A stretch of 64,000 nt of DNA from an uncultured Rhodospirillaceae bacterium (GCA_943787205.1 CALSLN010000005.1:1-64000), one strand, 5' to 3'. Counted from the stretch's first letter, positions 19,677 through 29,456 are shown. Translations and numbers: made by a program. Notes: a model not told the origin generated them from the sequence alone.

Positions 19677-20408
19677 ATGGAACAAACAGCCCTCACCCGT
19701 CCGCAGTTCTTCTTCACCACGGCGCCTTTGCCGTGCCCGTACCTGCCGGACCGCCTCGAACGTAAGATCGTCACCGAGTTAACCGGCCCAAGTTCAGAAA
19801 ACCTGCATGAGACCTTAGCGACCGGCGGTTTTCGTCGCAGTCATTCCATTGCTTATGCGCCCGCGTGCCCGGGCTGCAAGGCCTGTGTCCCTGTCCGCGT
19901 TCAAGTCGAAGGCTTCATTTTACGGCGCAGCCTCGCCCGGACATGGAAACGCAATACAGACGTCACGGCCCACGTTGTTCCTGCCCGCGCCACAACAGAA
20001 CAATTCGAGCTCTTCAATGAGTACCAGCGCTCACGTCATTCGAGCAGTGACATGGCGAACATGGGTTTTTACGAATATAGCGCCATGGTCGAAGACAGCC
20101 CGATCGATACCTATCTTGTTGAATTCCGGTCGCCATCCAGCGAGTTGATCGCAGTATGCCTGACAGACCAAACTCAAGATGGCTTATCTGCTGTTTACAG
20201 TTTCTTCTCTGCCAAACCAGAGCATGCGGGTCTCGGTAACTTTGTCGTTCTTTGGCTCATCGAGCGCGCCCGGACGTTGGCCTTGCCCTATGTCTATTTA
20301 GGCTACTGGATCGCCGAGAGCCCAAAGATGGCCTACAAGACCCGCTTCAAGCCTCTCGAAGCGCTAGGTCCAGACGGTTGGGCCGTCTTACAATCCGACC
20401 AAGACTAA
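19677..20408 (+). CDS. bpt: Aspartate/glutamate leucyltransferase (Bpt)
   Basis: Transfers leucine from leucyl-tRNA to proteins with N-terminal Asp or Glu, marking them for ClpAP. The 243-residue protein has the amino-terminal Cys cluster CPGCKAC (Cys64, 67, 70), FRRSHSIAYAP just before it, and the C-terminal block GLGNFVVLWLIERAR, YVYLGYWI, KMAYKTRFKPLE. These are the conserved ATE/Bpt regions. Start is ATG at 19677, one codon inside a frame that opens with TTG. Convergent with the TonB receptor, with a shared terminator between them. Confidence 0.93.
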   Translation: MEQTALTRPQFFFTTAPLPCPYLPDRLERKIVTELTGPSSENLHETLATGGFRRSHSIAYAPACPGCKACVPVRVQVEGFILRRSLARTWKRNTDVTAHVVPARATTEQFELFNEYQRSRHSSSDMANMGFYEYSAMVEDSPIDTYLVEFRSPSSELIAVCLTDQTQDGLSAVYSFFSAKPEHAGLGNFVVLWLIERARTLALPYVYLGYWIAESPKMAYKTRFKPLEALGPDGWAVLQSDQD

Positions 20409-20423
20409 ATTCCAGACAAAAAA

Positions 20424-20447
20424 AAGGCCCCGCAAATACGGGGCCTT
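20424..20447. terminator. Bidirectional rho-independent terminator
   Basis: Nine-base stem AAGGCCCCG / CGGGGCCTT around a 6-base loop. An A-run on its left serves as a U-run for the minus-strand transcript and a T-rich stretch lies on its right. It lies between the convergent bpt and TonB-receptor genes and can stop both. Confidence 0.92.
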
Positions 20448-20473
20448 CCTCTTATCGCTTACGAAGCGAAAGT

Positions 20474-22663
20474 TTACATCGAGTACTTTAGCGTCAGCTT
20501 GTAGGTCTGCGGCGGACGGGCAATGAAGCCACCCAGTCCACGTGAACCTGTTGCAAACAACTCATCATCTTCAAGATTAGAGACCGAGAAACGTGCTGCC
20601 CACTGTGCGTCATACTCAAGCTCAACGTAGGCATTGATCCGATCATAGGCTGAAGACAACACTTCGTTGGTCGCTGAGGTGATGAAATCATCTGTGTGGT
20701 AGATGTCAGCGCCAAGTTTAAAGGCTGCATCATTACCGCCAAGACTAAAGTCATAGGTGTAATCAAAGCCAAGAGCGAAGGCGTAATCGGCAGTTTGCGG
20801 TGTTTGTGCCGCCACACCAAAAGCGGTCAGCGAATTCGCTGGAGCCGATGTTGGATCAAGATCACGGAACTTGCCATCAAGAAGCGTCACTGTGGTGAAA
20901 GCATTGAAGCCTTCAAACAGGACCGCAGTAGCCTCAAGTTCGATACCTTGAATGGTCGCCGAGCCAGCATTTTGTACTGGGAAGGTCAGGTTACCATTCA
21001 CCAACACTTGTGCGTTGAGAGTCATGTCGCTGATGCGGTTGTGGAAGTAGTTTGCATTCAAGCGGAAACGATTATCAAACATCTCAGTCTTGATACCGGC
21101 TTCATAGGTCCAGTTGGTTTCTGCACCGTAGTTGGACTGTGCAACGCTGGTATCAAAGATATTGATGCCGTTAAAGCCGCCAGCCTTGAAACCCTTAGCA
21201 GCGGACACAAAGACCAACGTGTCGTCATTTACGGCGTAATCCAGGCCGATTTTTGGCGTCCAGGAATTTTCCGTAATCGCATCAACAATGTTCTCAGAAG
21301 GAATTGGGGCAAAGAAGTAGTTAATGTCGAAGTCCCAATCCTTTTCGTCCCGGGTCCAACGCAGACCAGCAGTCACGGTTAGTTGATCCGTAACGGCGTA
21401 GTCAGCTTGACCGAACACCGAGTAAGAATCTGTTCCCGTGTCGTAAACGCTGCGCGAGGTTGGCGCAAAGAAGAACCAACTCATATCTTGGGTCGACCGC
21501 TCATTGAGATAAAAGGCCCCCAAGATATAGTTCAGCTTGTCATCAAAGCCTGTGCCCTGGAGTTGAAGCTCTTGTGTCCACTGATCTGAGTCCGTCTGAA
21601 ATCCGGCAAGAATGCCGCCAAAGCCAGAGAAGTCAGTGGCGAAATAATCTTCAGTGCCGACAAATGCTGACACAGATTTCAAAGTGGCCTGATCAAACTC
21701 ATAAGTCATGATCAAGGAAGCAATAAGCTGTTCCGTATCACCCCGTGGCTGATTGGGGATATTGAGCAGCCCGCCACCACTGTAGTCTTGGTCAGGGAAA
21801 TTGTTGTCGTAGAAGCCACCAAACGTCGGAACGAGACTGTTTGTCGTGTACTGAGCATTGCCAGCCGTTGGTGTCGTCGCGTTCACCATCACGTTAGAAT
21901 CGTTCCGGCTATCGGCATAGGACACATGCGCGATGGCGTCGAAGTTTTCACCGCCCGTGTAGCGCAACTTAGCGCGGCCGGCCCAGTTCTTTTCTTCACC
22001 AATGTTTTCATTGGTCGCAACATTGATGCCGTAGCCTTCATGACCATTGAACTGAAGCGCAACAGAGCCAGAGATCACATCACTGAGCGGTCCGCCAGTG
22101 CTGACCGAGGCTTCGTAGGCATCGTAATTTCCGTAACCAAGTGAAGAATCCAGCCACATCTCGTCGCCGGGAGTCTTACTGATGAACTTAAGCGCACCAG
22201 CCAGTGTGTTCCGGCCATACAGTGTACCTTGTGGTCCACGTAGAACTTCGATTCGCTCGACGTCAGCGAGACGTGTGTTGTTGCCGTTCAAGCGGCCAAC
22301 GTAGACATCATCAACATAAATCCCGAAGGGAGACTCAGCCACGGCCAAAGACGCATCCTGCTGCAGCGAACCGCGCATGGAAGGCGACAAGTTGGTCGGC
22401 TGGGTGATGTTGTTGGTCATCTTCAGGCTAGGCACGTAACGCTCAAGATCCTGGCCTTGCGCAATCTGGCGATTTTCCAATTGCTCAACCGTAAAGGCTG
22501 AAACAGGAACCGGAACAGATTGAAGGTCTTGTGCACGCCGTTGGGCGGTAACAACAATCTCTTCAAGCGCGATCGTCTGCGCATGAGCCTGATCCGTAAT
22601 CGCAATCGTGGCCACGAGGCCCGATGCGATAACAGTGGAGGTAAAGAGTGATCGTTTGAGCAT
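20474..22663 (-). CDS. TonB-dependent outer membrane receptor
   Basis: A 729-residue outer-membrane transporter. A signal peptide ends at AHAQ (about residue 29), directly followed by the TonB box and plug start IALEEIVVTAQRR. The plug contains the VERIEVLRGPQGTLYGRN motif (about residues 130-150). The remainder alternates amphipathic strands and polar loops, as in a 22-strand barrel, closing with YKLTLKYSM. It resembles the TonB receptors of sphingomonads and marine alphaproteobacteria that import oligosaccharides, siderophores or plant compounds. The substrate is unknown, and no TonB/ExbBD or degradative enzyme is adjacent. The next genes upstream, three VOC proteins on the same strand, may be functionally linked. 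Frame intact. Confidence 0.93.
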   Translation of the reverse strand: MLKRSLFTSTVIASGLVATIAITDQAHAQTIALEEIVVTAQRRAQDLQSVPVPVSAFTVEQLENRQIAQGQDLERYVPSLKMTNNITQPTNLSPSMRGSLQQDASLAVAESPFGIYVDDVYVGRLNGNNTRLADVERIEVLRGPQGTLYGRNTLAGALKFISKTPGDEMWLDSSLGYGNYDAYEASVSTGGPLSDVISGSVALQFNGHEGYGINVATNENIGEEKNWAGRAKLRYTGGENFDAIAHVSYADSRNDSNVMVNATTPTAGNAQYTTNSLVPTFGGFYDNNFPDQDYSGGGLLNIPNQPRGDTEQLIASLIMTYEFDQATLKSVSAFVGTEDYFATDFSGFGGILAGFQTDSDQWTQELQLQGTGFDDKLNYILGAFYLNERSTQDMSWFFFAPTSRSVYDTGTDSYSVFGQADYAVTDQLTVTAGLRWTRDEKDWDFDINYFFAPIPSENIVDAITENSWTPKIGLDYAVNDDTLVFVSAAKGFKAGGFNGINIFDTSVAQSNYGAETNWTYEAGIKTEMFDNRFRLNANYFHNRISDMTLNAQVLVNGNLTFPVQNAGSATIQGIELEATAVLFEGFNAFTTVTLLDGKFRDLDPTSAPANSLTAFGVAAQTPQTADYAFALGFDYTYDFSLGGNDAAFKLGADIYHTDDFITSATNEVLSSAYDRINAYVELEYDAQWAARFSVSNLEDDELFATGSRGLGGFIARPPQTYKLTLKYSM

Positions 22664-22949
22664 TGAGAGGTCTCTCCAAAGAAGTATGAGTCAGTTGGTA
22701 ATTTTTAGGCCTTTTGCACGGTAATGCGCTCCTGCCCTATTTTAATCCTTAAGGTATTGAGCCGAATATAGGTTTCGATAACGTGAAAACAAGCAAAATC
22801 GGCACGAATTAAGGCAAAATTGGAATTATATTCTACGGGTGATGCACCAATGCACCACTCTTTAGCAACAGGCTCTAACGCCTATAAACGCTAGGGTTAT
22901 GATGCCACACCGCAATTTCTGACCTATTTCAGAGAATGAGCGCCGCCAC

Positions 22950-23420
22950 TCAAGATCGTGGCACCGTAAAGCCAACGATATTGTTCTCCCAATCGGCAAT
23001 ATAAACCACCCGGGCTGAATCAGCATCACCACCCAATGGCTCGACCATTGGACTACCCGCCTCTTTGGCCCGACGCATTAACTCTTTCAGATTTGTAGTC
23101 TCTATAAGAGCAACCAGACCTTCCTGAGTGCGCGTTGTCTTTGGCCCACCAGGCTTCGTGTTTTCTTCCATATTCAGAATCTCGAACAACGTGCGCTCTG
23201 ATCCGATATCAAAGAAGACAGCACCGTTTTCTGCCACTTCTTTAATCTTCATGCCTAGTGCCGCATAGAATTCTGAAAGCTTAGTCGGGTCAGGAGACCG
23301 GATGACGATCATGTAGATATCGTTGAATTCCGGCGCTTGGCCTGCATCTTCCGCTCGCGCATCAGAGCCTGCCAGCACACAGGACATCACAGCTAACATA
23401 ATCAGTGATCGACAGTTCAT
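22950..23420 (-). CDS. Secreted VOC (glyoxalase-fold) protein, copy 1
   Basis: A 156-residue protein with a signal peptide (MNCRSLIMLAVMSCVLAG, cleavage near residue 23) and one vicinal-oxygen-chelate domain: IVIRSPDPTKLSEFYAALGM, FFDIGSERTLFEI, GLVALIETTNLKELMRRAKEA, then DWENNIVGF. The metal-ligand His/Glu expected in catalytic VOC enzymes is not evident at the first strand, and the usual DPxGN loop reads DWENN, so catalysis is doubtful. It is the third in transcription order of three tandem paralogues that share SPDP or TPDP, the PGGPKT(T/S)R segment and the DWENN ending. Possibly a binding protein; function unknown. Confidence 0.82.
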   Translation of the reverse strand: MNCRSLIMLAVMSCVLAGSDARAEDAGQAPEFNDIYMIVIRSPDPTKLSEFYAALGMKIKEVAENGAVFFDIGSERTLFEILNMEENTKPGGPKTTRTQEGLVALIETTNLKELMRRAKEAGSPMVEPLGGDADSARVVYIADWENNIVGFTVPRS

Positions 23421-23455
23421 GATGGCCTTTACCTTCCTATGGGGCCCTGCGAACG

Positions 23456-23965
23456 CTAGGGCGTGTTGATATTGGGGTTATGATTGCGCGGCGCGTAACC
23501 AAAGACGTTATTTTCCCAGTCGGCTATATAATAGATCGAAACGTCAGCCTGAGACGATGTCCACTTCTCCACCATTGGGCTGCCGGCCTCTTTCGCACGC
23601 CGCACCACCTCTTCCACATCCGTGGTCTCGAAAATCACCACAACACCTTGCTGGGTGCGCGATGTCTTTGGCCCGCCAGGTTGCGTATTCGGGTCCATCT
23701 TCAAGATCTCAAGCGATCCGATCCCGCCCTCGTGATAGATATTCACGGTGCCGCTGGGCGCTATGCTCCCAACTTTCATGCCAAGAGCGACATAGAACTT
23801 CGCCAAGTTTGCCGGGTCAGGCGTCCGTAATAATATCGTCGGCGTCGACGTGAACCATGGTGGCTTGGTGTTTTCTTCCACAGCTGCTGGCACTCCAAAC
23901 TGAAATGCCATCGCCAATGCGAGCGTTGCGCTGAATAGACTAATTTTCATGTTACGCGTTCCCAT
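23456..23965 (-). CDS. Secreted VOC (glyoxalase-fold) protein, copy 2
   Basis: A 169-residue paralogue of the genes on both sides. Signal peptide at MKISLFSATLALAMAFQFG; the start may be that internal Met, 5 codons into the frame. The domain reads ILLRTPDPANLAKFYVALGM, IGSLEILKMD, PGGPKTSRTQQGVVVIFETT, VEEVVRRAKEAGSPMVEKW and YIADWENNVFGYAPR. It starts 3 bases before the end of copy 3, so copies 3, 2 and 1 are most simply one operon. Exported to the periplasm or outside. Confidence 0.82.
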   Translation of the reverse strand: MGTRNMKISLFSATLALAMAFQFGVPAAVEENTKPPWFTSTPTILLRTPDPANLAKFYVALGMKVGSIAPSGTVNIYHEGGIGSLEILKMDPNTQPGGPKTSRTQQGVVVIFETTDVEEVVRRAKEAGSPMVEKWTSSQADVSIYYIADWENNVFGYAPRNHNPNINTP

Positions 23966-23967
23966 CC

Positions 23968-24466
23968 CTATGGCACTTTTATTTTGGGGTTATGATACCG
24001 TGGCGTAAAGCCGAAGATATTATTCTCCCAGTCACCCACGTAGTAAATCGAGTGGCCACGCTCGGACGATGTCCAACGTTCGACCAGTGTTGCCCCCGCT
24101 TCCTTAGCGCGCCGCACCAGTTCTACTTGATCTGTGACTTCGAAGATGGCCACCACGCCTTGTTGTTTCCGCGTGGTCTTCGGCCCGCCGGGCTTCCTAT
24201 TCAGGTCCATCTTGAGAATCTCGAGTGATCCTTGACCATTCTCTAGGTAGATGATGACCCCGAATTCGTTCCGACGCCCTTCTTTCATACCAAGGGCCAA
24301 ATAAAACTCAGCTAATTTTGTTGGATCAGGCGACCGCAGCAGGACCGTCGGCGTCGCTGTAAACAGCGGCGGCGCGGGTATTGGCTTCTTGTGCTGTAGC
24401 GCGAGAGGAGGGCAGCCCCAGTATAAGCCCCAGCGCCATTGTCGCGCATATGTAAACTACTCTCAT
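23968..24466 (-). CDS. Secreted VOC (glyoxalase-fold) protein, copy 3 (frameshifted)
   Basis: First gene of the VOC triplet. ATG at 24464-24466 gives a signal peptide (MALGLILGLPSSRATAQEA). A single-base shift near 24380 then breaks the frame; the alternative frame gives PPLFTATPTVLLRSPDPTKL joined to AEFYLALGMKEG and continues in the frame ending at 23968. The rest contains LEILKMDLNRKPGGPKTTR, VELVRRAKEAGATLVERW and YYVGDWENNIFGFTPR. It is closest to copy 2 in the second half. Same inference as for its neighbours: exported, probably non-enzymatic or of unknown activity. Confidence 0.78.
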
Positions 24467-24589
24467 CGCCTCACATTCCTCTTCTCTCCAAGACTAGCAT
24501 TGAAGAGTCAGTGTGAGAGCGAAGGGCGTCCTTTGTCCACGAAAGAGTCCAACGCGGCCACCAGTAAGTCGCCGCGCCTCTCTCTGTCG

Positions 24590-25386
24590 CTAAACGACAA
24601 CCTTACGATAGAGGTGCCAGGTCGCATGCCCAAGAACCGGCATCACCACAACCAATCCAACCAGTGCCATTAAAGCGCCAATCATCATGCTGCCAACGAC
24701 AATCAGTCCCCAGATCGACATGGTAACCGGATTGGCCCTTACCGCGGCGACGGACGCAGCAACCGCTTTCCCGACCGTGATGTGTCGATCCAACAGCATG
24801 GGAAAGGACACCACGCTGATCGATAAGGCAATGACGGCAAAGACAAAAACCAAGTCCATTACCGAGAACAATCATGGTCCAGCCCTCTTCCGTCATGAAG
24901 ATGCGATCCACGAAATCACCGAGCGATGTGATCGGTTCCGCCCCGATGGTCAATAAACACAGAATAGCCGCAGCGCCCATCCACAAAAGGAACAGCGACA
25001 ACAATATTCCACCGAGTTTTAAGATCTCTGGCCATGCCGGCGACGTGGAAACCGCAAAGGCATCGCTCCAAGATACCTCTTCTCCGTTTTCTCGGCGGCG
25101 ACTCAATTCATACAAACCGAGTGCCACGAACGGTCCAAGCAGCGCAAAACCAGAGATGAGTGGAAACGCCAACGGCAACAGTTTCTGATTCAGGGTCACG
25201 CCAACGGCGAAGAGCATCGCTAAGGGATAAATCAAGCCAACAAACAAGGGGGTGGCTTGGTTTCGCGTTGAAGTCTTCTATGCCCTTGGCAAGAGCATCC
25301 GTTAAATCTGTAAAATCGATGATGCGAACAGCAGACGACGAATGCGTCGCTGCGCTTAATGTCTCATGTGTCGCGTCTTGGTGCAC
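24590..25386 (-). CDS. DUF2189 family integral membrane protein (frameshifted)
   Basis: Multi-span inner-membrane protein of unknown function. The N-terminal piece (25108-25386, GTG start) carries TDLTDALAKGIEDFNAKPSH, typical of the family. The middle frame (24603-25247) has FVGLIYPLAMLFAVG, FALLGPFVALGLYELSRRREN and a span ending in a hydrophobic ILLSLFLLWMGAAAILC. The last frame (24590-24871) has VVSFPMLLDRHITVGKAVAAS and the terminal membrane pair ending LGHATWHLYRKVV. Shifts lie near 25250 and 24870. The family is widespread in proteobacteria, sometimes described with cytochrome oxidase clusters; nothing here indicates that. Confidence 0.8.
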
Positions 25387-25537
25387 GGTCGAGCCCTCAC
25401 TTTAGGGTCGGTCCCTGCGTTGAAACATTCCTAAAACATATCTGGCAACGCACGTATGGCGGCCGACGGTTGGAACGAAATAAGCATATTAATCATACAC
25501 CTTGGGGGGGTGCTATGGCCATGCTGGCCAAGCCGCC

Positions 25538-27826
25538 TCACCCAAACGTGTTGGTCGTTGAAAACCCGCGCGGGGCAATGCGTCCAGCTTGTGCCCGCTT
25601 ACCCATCCAGGCCAGCAAATCTTCTTCTGTGCGTTGGCGACCGCCCGTCATCCAGGTTAAACCATCGGCCAAGGTAAACGATTTTGCATCAGACAATCCG
25701 CCGTCTTTGTAGCGCTGCAGAATAACGCCTCGCCCCCTGGTCATTTCGGGCATCTCGTCTAGAGGGAAGATGATCAGCTTGCGGTTTTTACCAACCACGG
25801 CGACATGATCATCCGCCTCTTCCATCAAGAAACAGGCCTTCGCCTTCTCGCCCTTGCCAAGGTTCAGAACTTGTTTGCCGTTTTTGGTTTGGCCGAACAC
25901 ATGCTCTTCCGGAACAACAAAACCGCGCCCGCCACTGGAGGCCACAAGCAAGCGTCCCTCTTTCTCCCACACCTTCATGTTGATCACCGCCGCATCGTTG
26001 GGCAGATCAATCATCAGGCGCAGAGGTTCGCCAAACCCACGGCCTTGCGGTAAGCGGTCTCCGGGAATGGTGTAGAACCGTCCGTCCGACCCAAAGAACA
26101 GAATCTTATCGACGGTCGTGGCCTGAAGGCAAAAGTCCCAGTCATCGCCATCTTTGAACTTAATGTCAGAGATATCATCACGGTGACCTTTAAGGGCCCT
26201 AATCCAACCCTTGTTCGACAACACAACGGTAATGGGTTCTTTCTCGACCAGCGCTTCAATAGGCACAACAACCGCAGAAGGCGCATCGCCTAACAAGGTC
26301 CGTCGTTTGCCAAGCGGTGTGCCTTGGCCAAACTGTTTCTTGGCTTCCCGCAATTGCTCGCCGATAGACGCCCACTGCTTCGAGGCATCTTTGATAAGAG
26401 CCTTTAGGCCCTTCATTTCTGTGGTGAGCTTTTCGTGCTCGCCCTTGATTTGCATTTCTTCGAGCTTGCGCAAAGACCGCAACCGCATATTAAGGATCGC
26501 TTCCGCCTGAACATCGGTCAGCTTAAAGCGCTTCATCAAGACGGGCTTGGGTTCATCCTTTTCGCGGATGATTTTGATCACCTCATCCAGATTCAGGAAG
26601 GCGATCAGATACCCTTCAAGCACTTCCAGACGGTGTTCAATTTTGGCCAGGCGATGCTTTGAGCGGCGCACCAACACATCTTGTCGATGATCCAGGTAGG
26701 CTTGCAGAGTCTCTCGCAACGTATGCACGCGCGGCACACCATCTGCGCCCAGCACATTAAGGTTGAGGCCAAAGCGCACTTCTAGATCGGTCTGGCGGTA
26801 CAGTTGCTCCATCAACATTTCTGGGTCGACGGTGCGGCTTTTTGGCTCAAGAACCAAACGCACGTCCTCAGCGGACTCATCGCGCACGTCGGCCAGGAAT
26901 GGCAACTTGCGCGCTTCCATCAACTCGGCGATGCGCTCAATCAATTTCGCTTTCTGAACCTGATACGGCATCTCGGTAACAATAATATCGAATTGCCCAC
27001 GACCGTGCGTCTCAACTTCCCACTTCGCCCGGATGCGGAAGCTCCCCCGGCCCGTGCGATAGGCTTCTGCAATGGACTCTTTGCTTTCGGCCAATGTCCC
27101 GCCTGTTGGAAAGTCAGGTCCCGGAATGTACTTGAGTAAGGTGGCATCGAGGATTTCAGGACGCCCGCCGTCTTGCTTGGCCTTTGTTGGATCTTTCTTC
27201 CGCACGTCGGCCATGTGAATCAGCGCATCACACAGTTCACCAACGTTATGCGGCGGAATGTTCGTCGCCATCCCAACAGCGATACCCGATGATCCATTGG
27301 CCAACAGGTTTGGCACAGCAGCCGGCATCACCAGGGGCTCGTGTTCTTCGCCGTCATAGGTTGGGCGGAAATCTGATGCGTCTTCGTCCAAGCCATCCAT
27401 CAAGGCGATGGCATACTTGGTCAGCCGTGCTTCCGTGTACCGCATGGCCGCCGCGTTATCGCCGTCGATGTTGCCGAAGTTGCCTTGCCCTTCGACCAAG
27501 GGGTAGCGCACAGCAAAATCCTGCGCCAAACGCACCATGGCGTCGTACACAGCCACGTCGCCATGGGGGTGGTATTTACCAATCACATCACCAACAACCC
27601 GGGCACACTTCTTGAAGCCCTTATCTGGGTCCAATTTCAGCTCTCGCATGGCAAACAGCAGTCGGCGGTGGACGGGCTTCAGGCCATCCCGAATATCAGG
27701 CAGAGACCGCGACACAATGGTCGACATGGCATAGGCCAGATAACGCTCAGATAAGGCATCCGCGAAGGGCGTCTCAATAATGCGCTCGGGCGCTGCGGGT
27801 TTCTTTGGGGTGCGGGATCGGGCCAT
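25538..27826 (-). CDS. parC: DNA topoisomerase IV subunit A
   Basis: Catalytic A subunit that decatenates daughter chromosomes with ParE. The 762-residue chain is intact. Seen: [47 protein letters not shown] (residues 72-90, containing the fluoroquinolone-contact region), the active-site Tyr130 in [10 protein letters not shown], and [14 protein letters not shown]. The C-terminal beta-pinwheel is shorter than in GyrA and has no clear GyrA-box, favouring ParC. It stands alone, with parE not adjacent. The region upstream (27827-28241) holds its promoter and three direct repeats. Confidence 0.95.
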   Translation of the reverse strand: MARSRTPKKPAAPERIIETPFADALSERYLAYAMSTIVSRSLPDIRDGLKPVHRRLLFAMRELKLDPDKGFKKCARVVGDVIGKYHPHGDVAVYDAMVRLAQDFAVRYPLVEGQGNFGNIDGDNAAAMRYTEARLTKYAIALMDGLDEDASDFRPTYDGEEHEPLVMPAAVPNLLANGSSGIAVGMATNIPPHNVGELCDALIHMADVRKKDPTKAKQDGGRPEILDATLLKYIPGPDFPTGGTLAESKESIAEAYRTGRGSFRIRAKWEVETHGRGQFDIIVTEMPYQVQKAKLIERIAELMEARKLPFLADVRDESAEDVRLVLEPKSRTVDPEMLMEQLYRQTDLEVRFGLNLNVLGADGVPRVHTLRETLQAYLDHRQDVLVRRSKHRLAKIEHRLEVLEGYLIAFLNLDEVIKIIREKDEPKPVLMKRFKLTDVQAEAILNMRLRSLRKLEEMQIKGEHEKLTTEMKGLKALIKDASKQWASIGEQLREAKKQFGQGTPLGKRRTLLGDAPSAVVVPIEALVEKEPITVVLSNKGWIRALKGHRDDISDIKFKDGDDWDFCLQATTVDKILFFGSDGRFYTIPGDRLPQGRGFGEPLRLMIDLPNDAAVINMKVWEKEGRLLVASSGGRGFVVPEEHVFGQTKNGKQVLNLGKGEKAKACFLMEEADDHVAVVGKNRKLIIFPLDEMPEMTRGRGVILQRYKDGGLSDAKSFTLADGLTWMTGGRQRTEEDLLAWMGKRAQAGRIAPRGFSTTNTFG

Positions 27827-28241
27827 GGCTGGGTTCTAATTCATATGAGGCGTGTAATTCGAGCCCAAGATGGAGCGTGTCAGCGCCCCTGTAAACACGA
27901 AATATGGTAGTTTTCAGGGAAACTAGACGATTTCTCCACTGCCCGCGTAATAATCTGACCCAGTGATTTTAGTCGTGCATAGGCTCGTTCCACCGATCAT
28001 ACGTGCATGGGCTCGACCCTTCGAACCAACGGTGCATGGGCTCGTTCCGAGCAAAACCAGGTTTTATTTTTCCGGCCAACACGTAAAGCGGGAAATTACA
28101 ATTCAATTTACAACGCAACCACAATCAACCTTGTGGCGTTCTTCTCCTGCAGGATCGGAAGATGGTCTCGGGAACAGGATTTTTGATCGGTGGTTTGACG
28201 CGCCTGCGCATTCAAACAATCCCTAAAGGAGGGAACCGATA
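27827..28241. other. Divergent intergenic region, parC / secreted triplet
   Basis: About 415 bases without a supportable gene. It contains the three direct repeats described separately, and must carry the promoters of parC (minus) and of the first secreted paralogue (plus), whose AAAGGAGGG ribosome site lies 9 bases before its ATG. Confidence 0.7.
27974..28048. repeat. Three direct repeats of an 18-base motif at 28-29-base spacing
   Basis: Copies at 27974-27991, 28002-28019 and 28031-28048, consensus (C/G)GTGCATGGGCTCGTTCC, with one or two substitutions per copy. The spacers of 10 to 11 bases are unrelated. They lie about 200 bases upstream of the secreted triplet and 150 bases upstream of parC. 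Three short copies do not make a CRISPR; an array of regulator sites or a small tandem duplication is more likely. Confidence 0.8.
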
Positions 28242-28820
28242 ATGATACCCAAAACCCTACGATCAGGACTGATGAGTCTGCTGTGTGCGATGACGCTGTT
28301 CATCGCTGCATCAGACTCAGCCAATGCGCAAAACCCAAAACGCGGCTACGGCGTCGGCGTTGCGGGACAAGGCACAGACATGTGGACACAAGCCATGTCT
28401 GGTTTGCGCCTCTTCACACCACACCGTGACGACTGTGTCACTGCATCAGAAATCTTTATCAAAGTTTACACAAACTCAAACAGCGTTGATTTCGGATTTT
28501 GCATGGATAAGGACGAGCATTCAGCCGGCGCTAAAGAATTCGAAGACGCTCGCCAAGAGTGTTTTGATGATGGAAAGAGACTCCCTGAGCCCGCGGAGTT
28601 CAAAGTTGCATGTCAGATTGGAACCGGTTTCTCTAACATGACCGACGATACCGAATGGATTTCAAATTTTGCTGTCCAGTATTACCGGGGCATCAATAAT
28701 TATGAGGGAATTGGTGTGTCGGCTGGTGGCAATACAGGGTGCACCTGGAACGTTGTGGGTTGGATGACACGCAGTAGCGGTGGTGGTGCAGCCTCAATCC
28801 CCTTCCGCTGCGTCCGGTAA
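28242..28820 (+). CDS. Secreted Cys-containing protein, FGE-sulfatase/DUF1566-like, copy A
   Basis: A 192-residue exported protein: signal peptide to about residue 29 (SANAQ), then one compact domain. Conserved positions shared with the two following genes are HRDDC, FIKVYT, FGFCMDKDE, ARQEC, GKRLPEPAEFKVAC, EWISNF and the ending FRCVR. This string (FC-x-D/E-K-x-E, K/RLPxxxEW/F-x-x-AC, W-x-SNF, FRCVR) resembles a shortened formylglycine-generating-enzyme or DUF1566 domain, both C-type-lectin-like folds. The copper-binding cysteine pair of true FGE cannot be assigned. A strong ribosome site (AAAGGAGGG) precedes the ATG. Function unknown. Confidence 0.75.
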   Translation: MIPKTLRSGLMSLLCAMTLFIAASDSANAQNPKRGYGVGVAGQGTDMWTQAMSGLRLFTPHRDDCVTASEIFIKVYTNSNSVDFGFCMDKDEHSAGAKEFEDARQECFDDGKRLPEPAEFKVACQIGTGFSNMTDDTEWISNFAVQYYRGINNYEGIGVSAGGNTGCTWNVVGWMTRSSGGGAASIPFRCVR

Positions 28821-28896
28821 CCGCATCGCTTAACCCAACATTCTGAAATCAAAATTTCTTGCCACGCTTTTGTGGCCATCCCGAAAGGACATCATC

Positions 28897-29433
28897 ATGA
28901 CCTTACGTACAGCATTGCTTTGCGCCTCACTCATCATCGTTCCCGTCTCTGCATCGGCGGAAGAATTCACCCAATGGTCTTCGCCTGCAGCAGGCTCTGA
29001 CTCCGTCACCAACCTCATGGGCAAAGAAAATCTCTTCATGCCCCATGAAGACGACTGTGTGACCGGTGAAGAGTTCATCAAGATTTGGGATAACGAAGAC
29101 GGCACTGACACCGGCTTCTGCATTGAAGAAGATGAACGCACCGCCGCCGAGTGGTCCGACGCGCGCGACACCTGCGTCAACGCCAATATGCGTCTGCCCG
29201 AACCAGGTGAATTCAAGCTCGCCTGTGACAACGGTCTCAGCCTGAACGACGTCACCGACGACTGGGAATGGGTCTCCAACTTCGCCACTCAACTGGCCAC
29301 CGACGATGCCACACCAAACGCCGGGACCGCTGTCCCGATCGGTGGCAACGGTGGCTGCAACTATGGGTCATCCGACTACGCCACCTCGACGACCGGCAGC
29401 ATCGGATCCCTCGTCTATCGCTGCGTGCGCTAA
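28897..29433 (+). CDS. Secreted Cys-containing protein, FGE-sulfatase/DUF1566-like, copy B
   Basis: A 178-residue paralogue. Start ATG at 28897 after a CCGAAAGGA ribosome site; the open frame extends 9 codons upstream but lacks a site. Signal peptide ends near ASAEE. The shared core is HEDDC, GFCIEEDE, ARDTC, RLPEPGEFKLAC, WEWVSNFA and YRCVR at the end. It lacks the MWTQ-containing segment seen before HxDDC in copies A and C, so its mature N-terminus is shorter. It is followed by a strong hairpin that recurs after copy C. Confidence 0.75.
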   Translation: MTLRTALLCASLIIVPVSASAEEFTQWSSPAAGSDSVTNLMGKENLFMPHEDDCVTGEEFIKIWDNEDGTDTGFCIEEDERTAAEWSDARDTCVNANMRLPEPGEFKLACDNGLSLNDVTDDWEWVSNFATQLATDDATPNAGTAVPIGGNGGCNYGSSDYATSTTGSIGSLVYRCVR

Positions 29434-29456
29434 CCCGAGCAGAGCAGCAGCGTGAG

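Noticed and set aside
20494-22605. Plus-strand open frames opposite the TonB receptor
   Set aside because: Shadow frames with no signal or family pattern over an intact 729-codon gene.
27184-27615. Plus-strand open frames opposite parC
   Set aside because: Low-complexity Arg/Pro/His-rich translations with no family features; parC is intact on the other strand.
27974-28048. Possible CRISPR array
   Set aside because: Only three 18-base repeats with 10-11-base spacers, no cas genes anywhere, and repeat divergence in each copy.
28861-28876. Hairpin after copy A (GCCAC / GTGGC)
   Set aside because: Only a five-base stem and not related to the duplicated hairpins; too weak to call a terminator.
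28927-29292. Open frames on the minus strand opposite the secreted triplet (28830-29292, 29252-29494)
   Set aside because: No start context or family match; they mirror the codon bias of the plus-strand genes.
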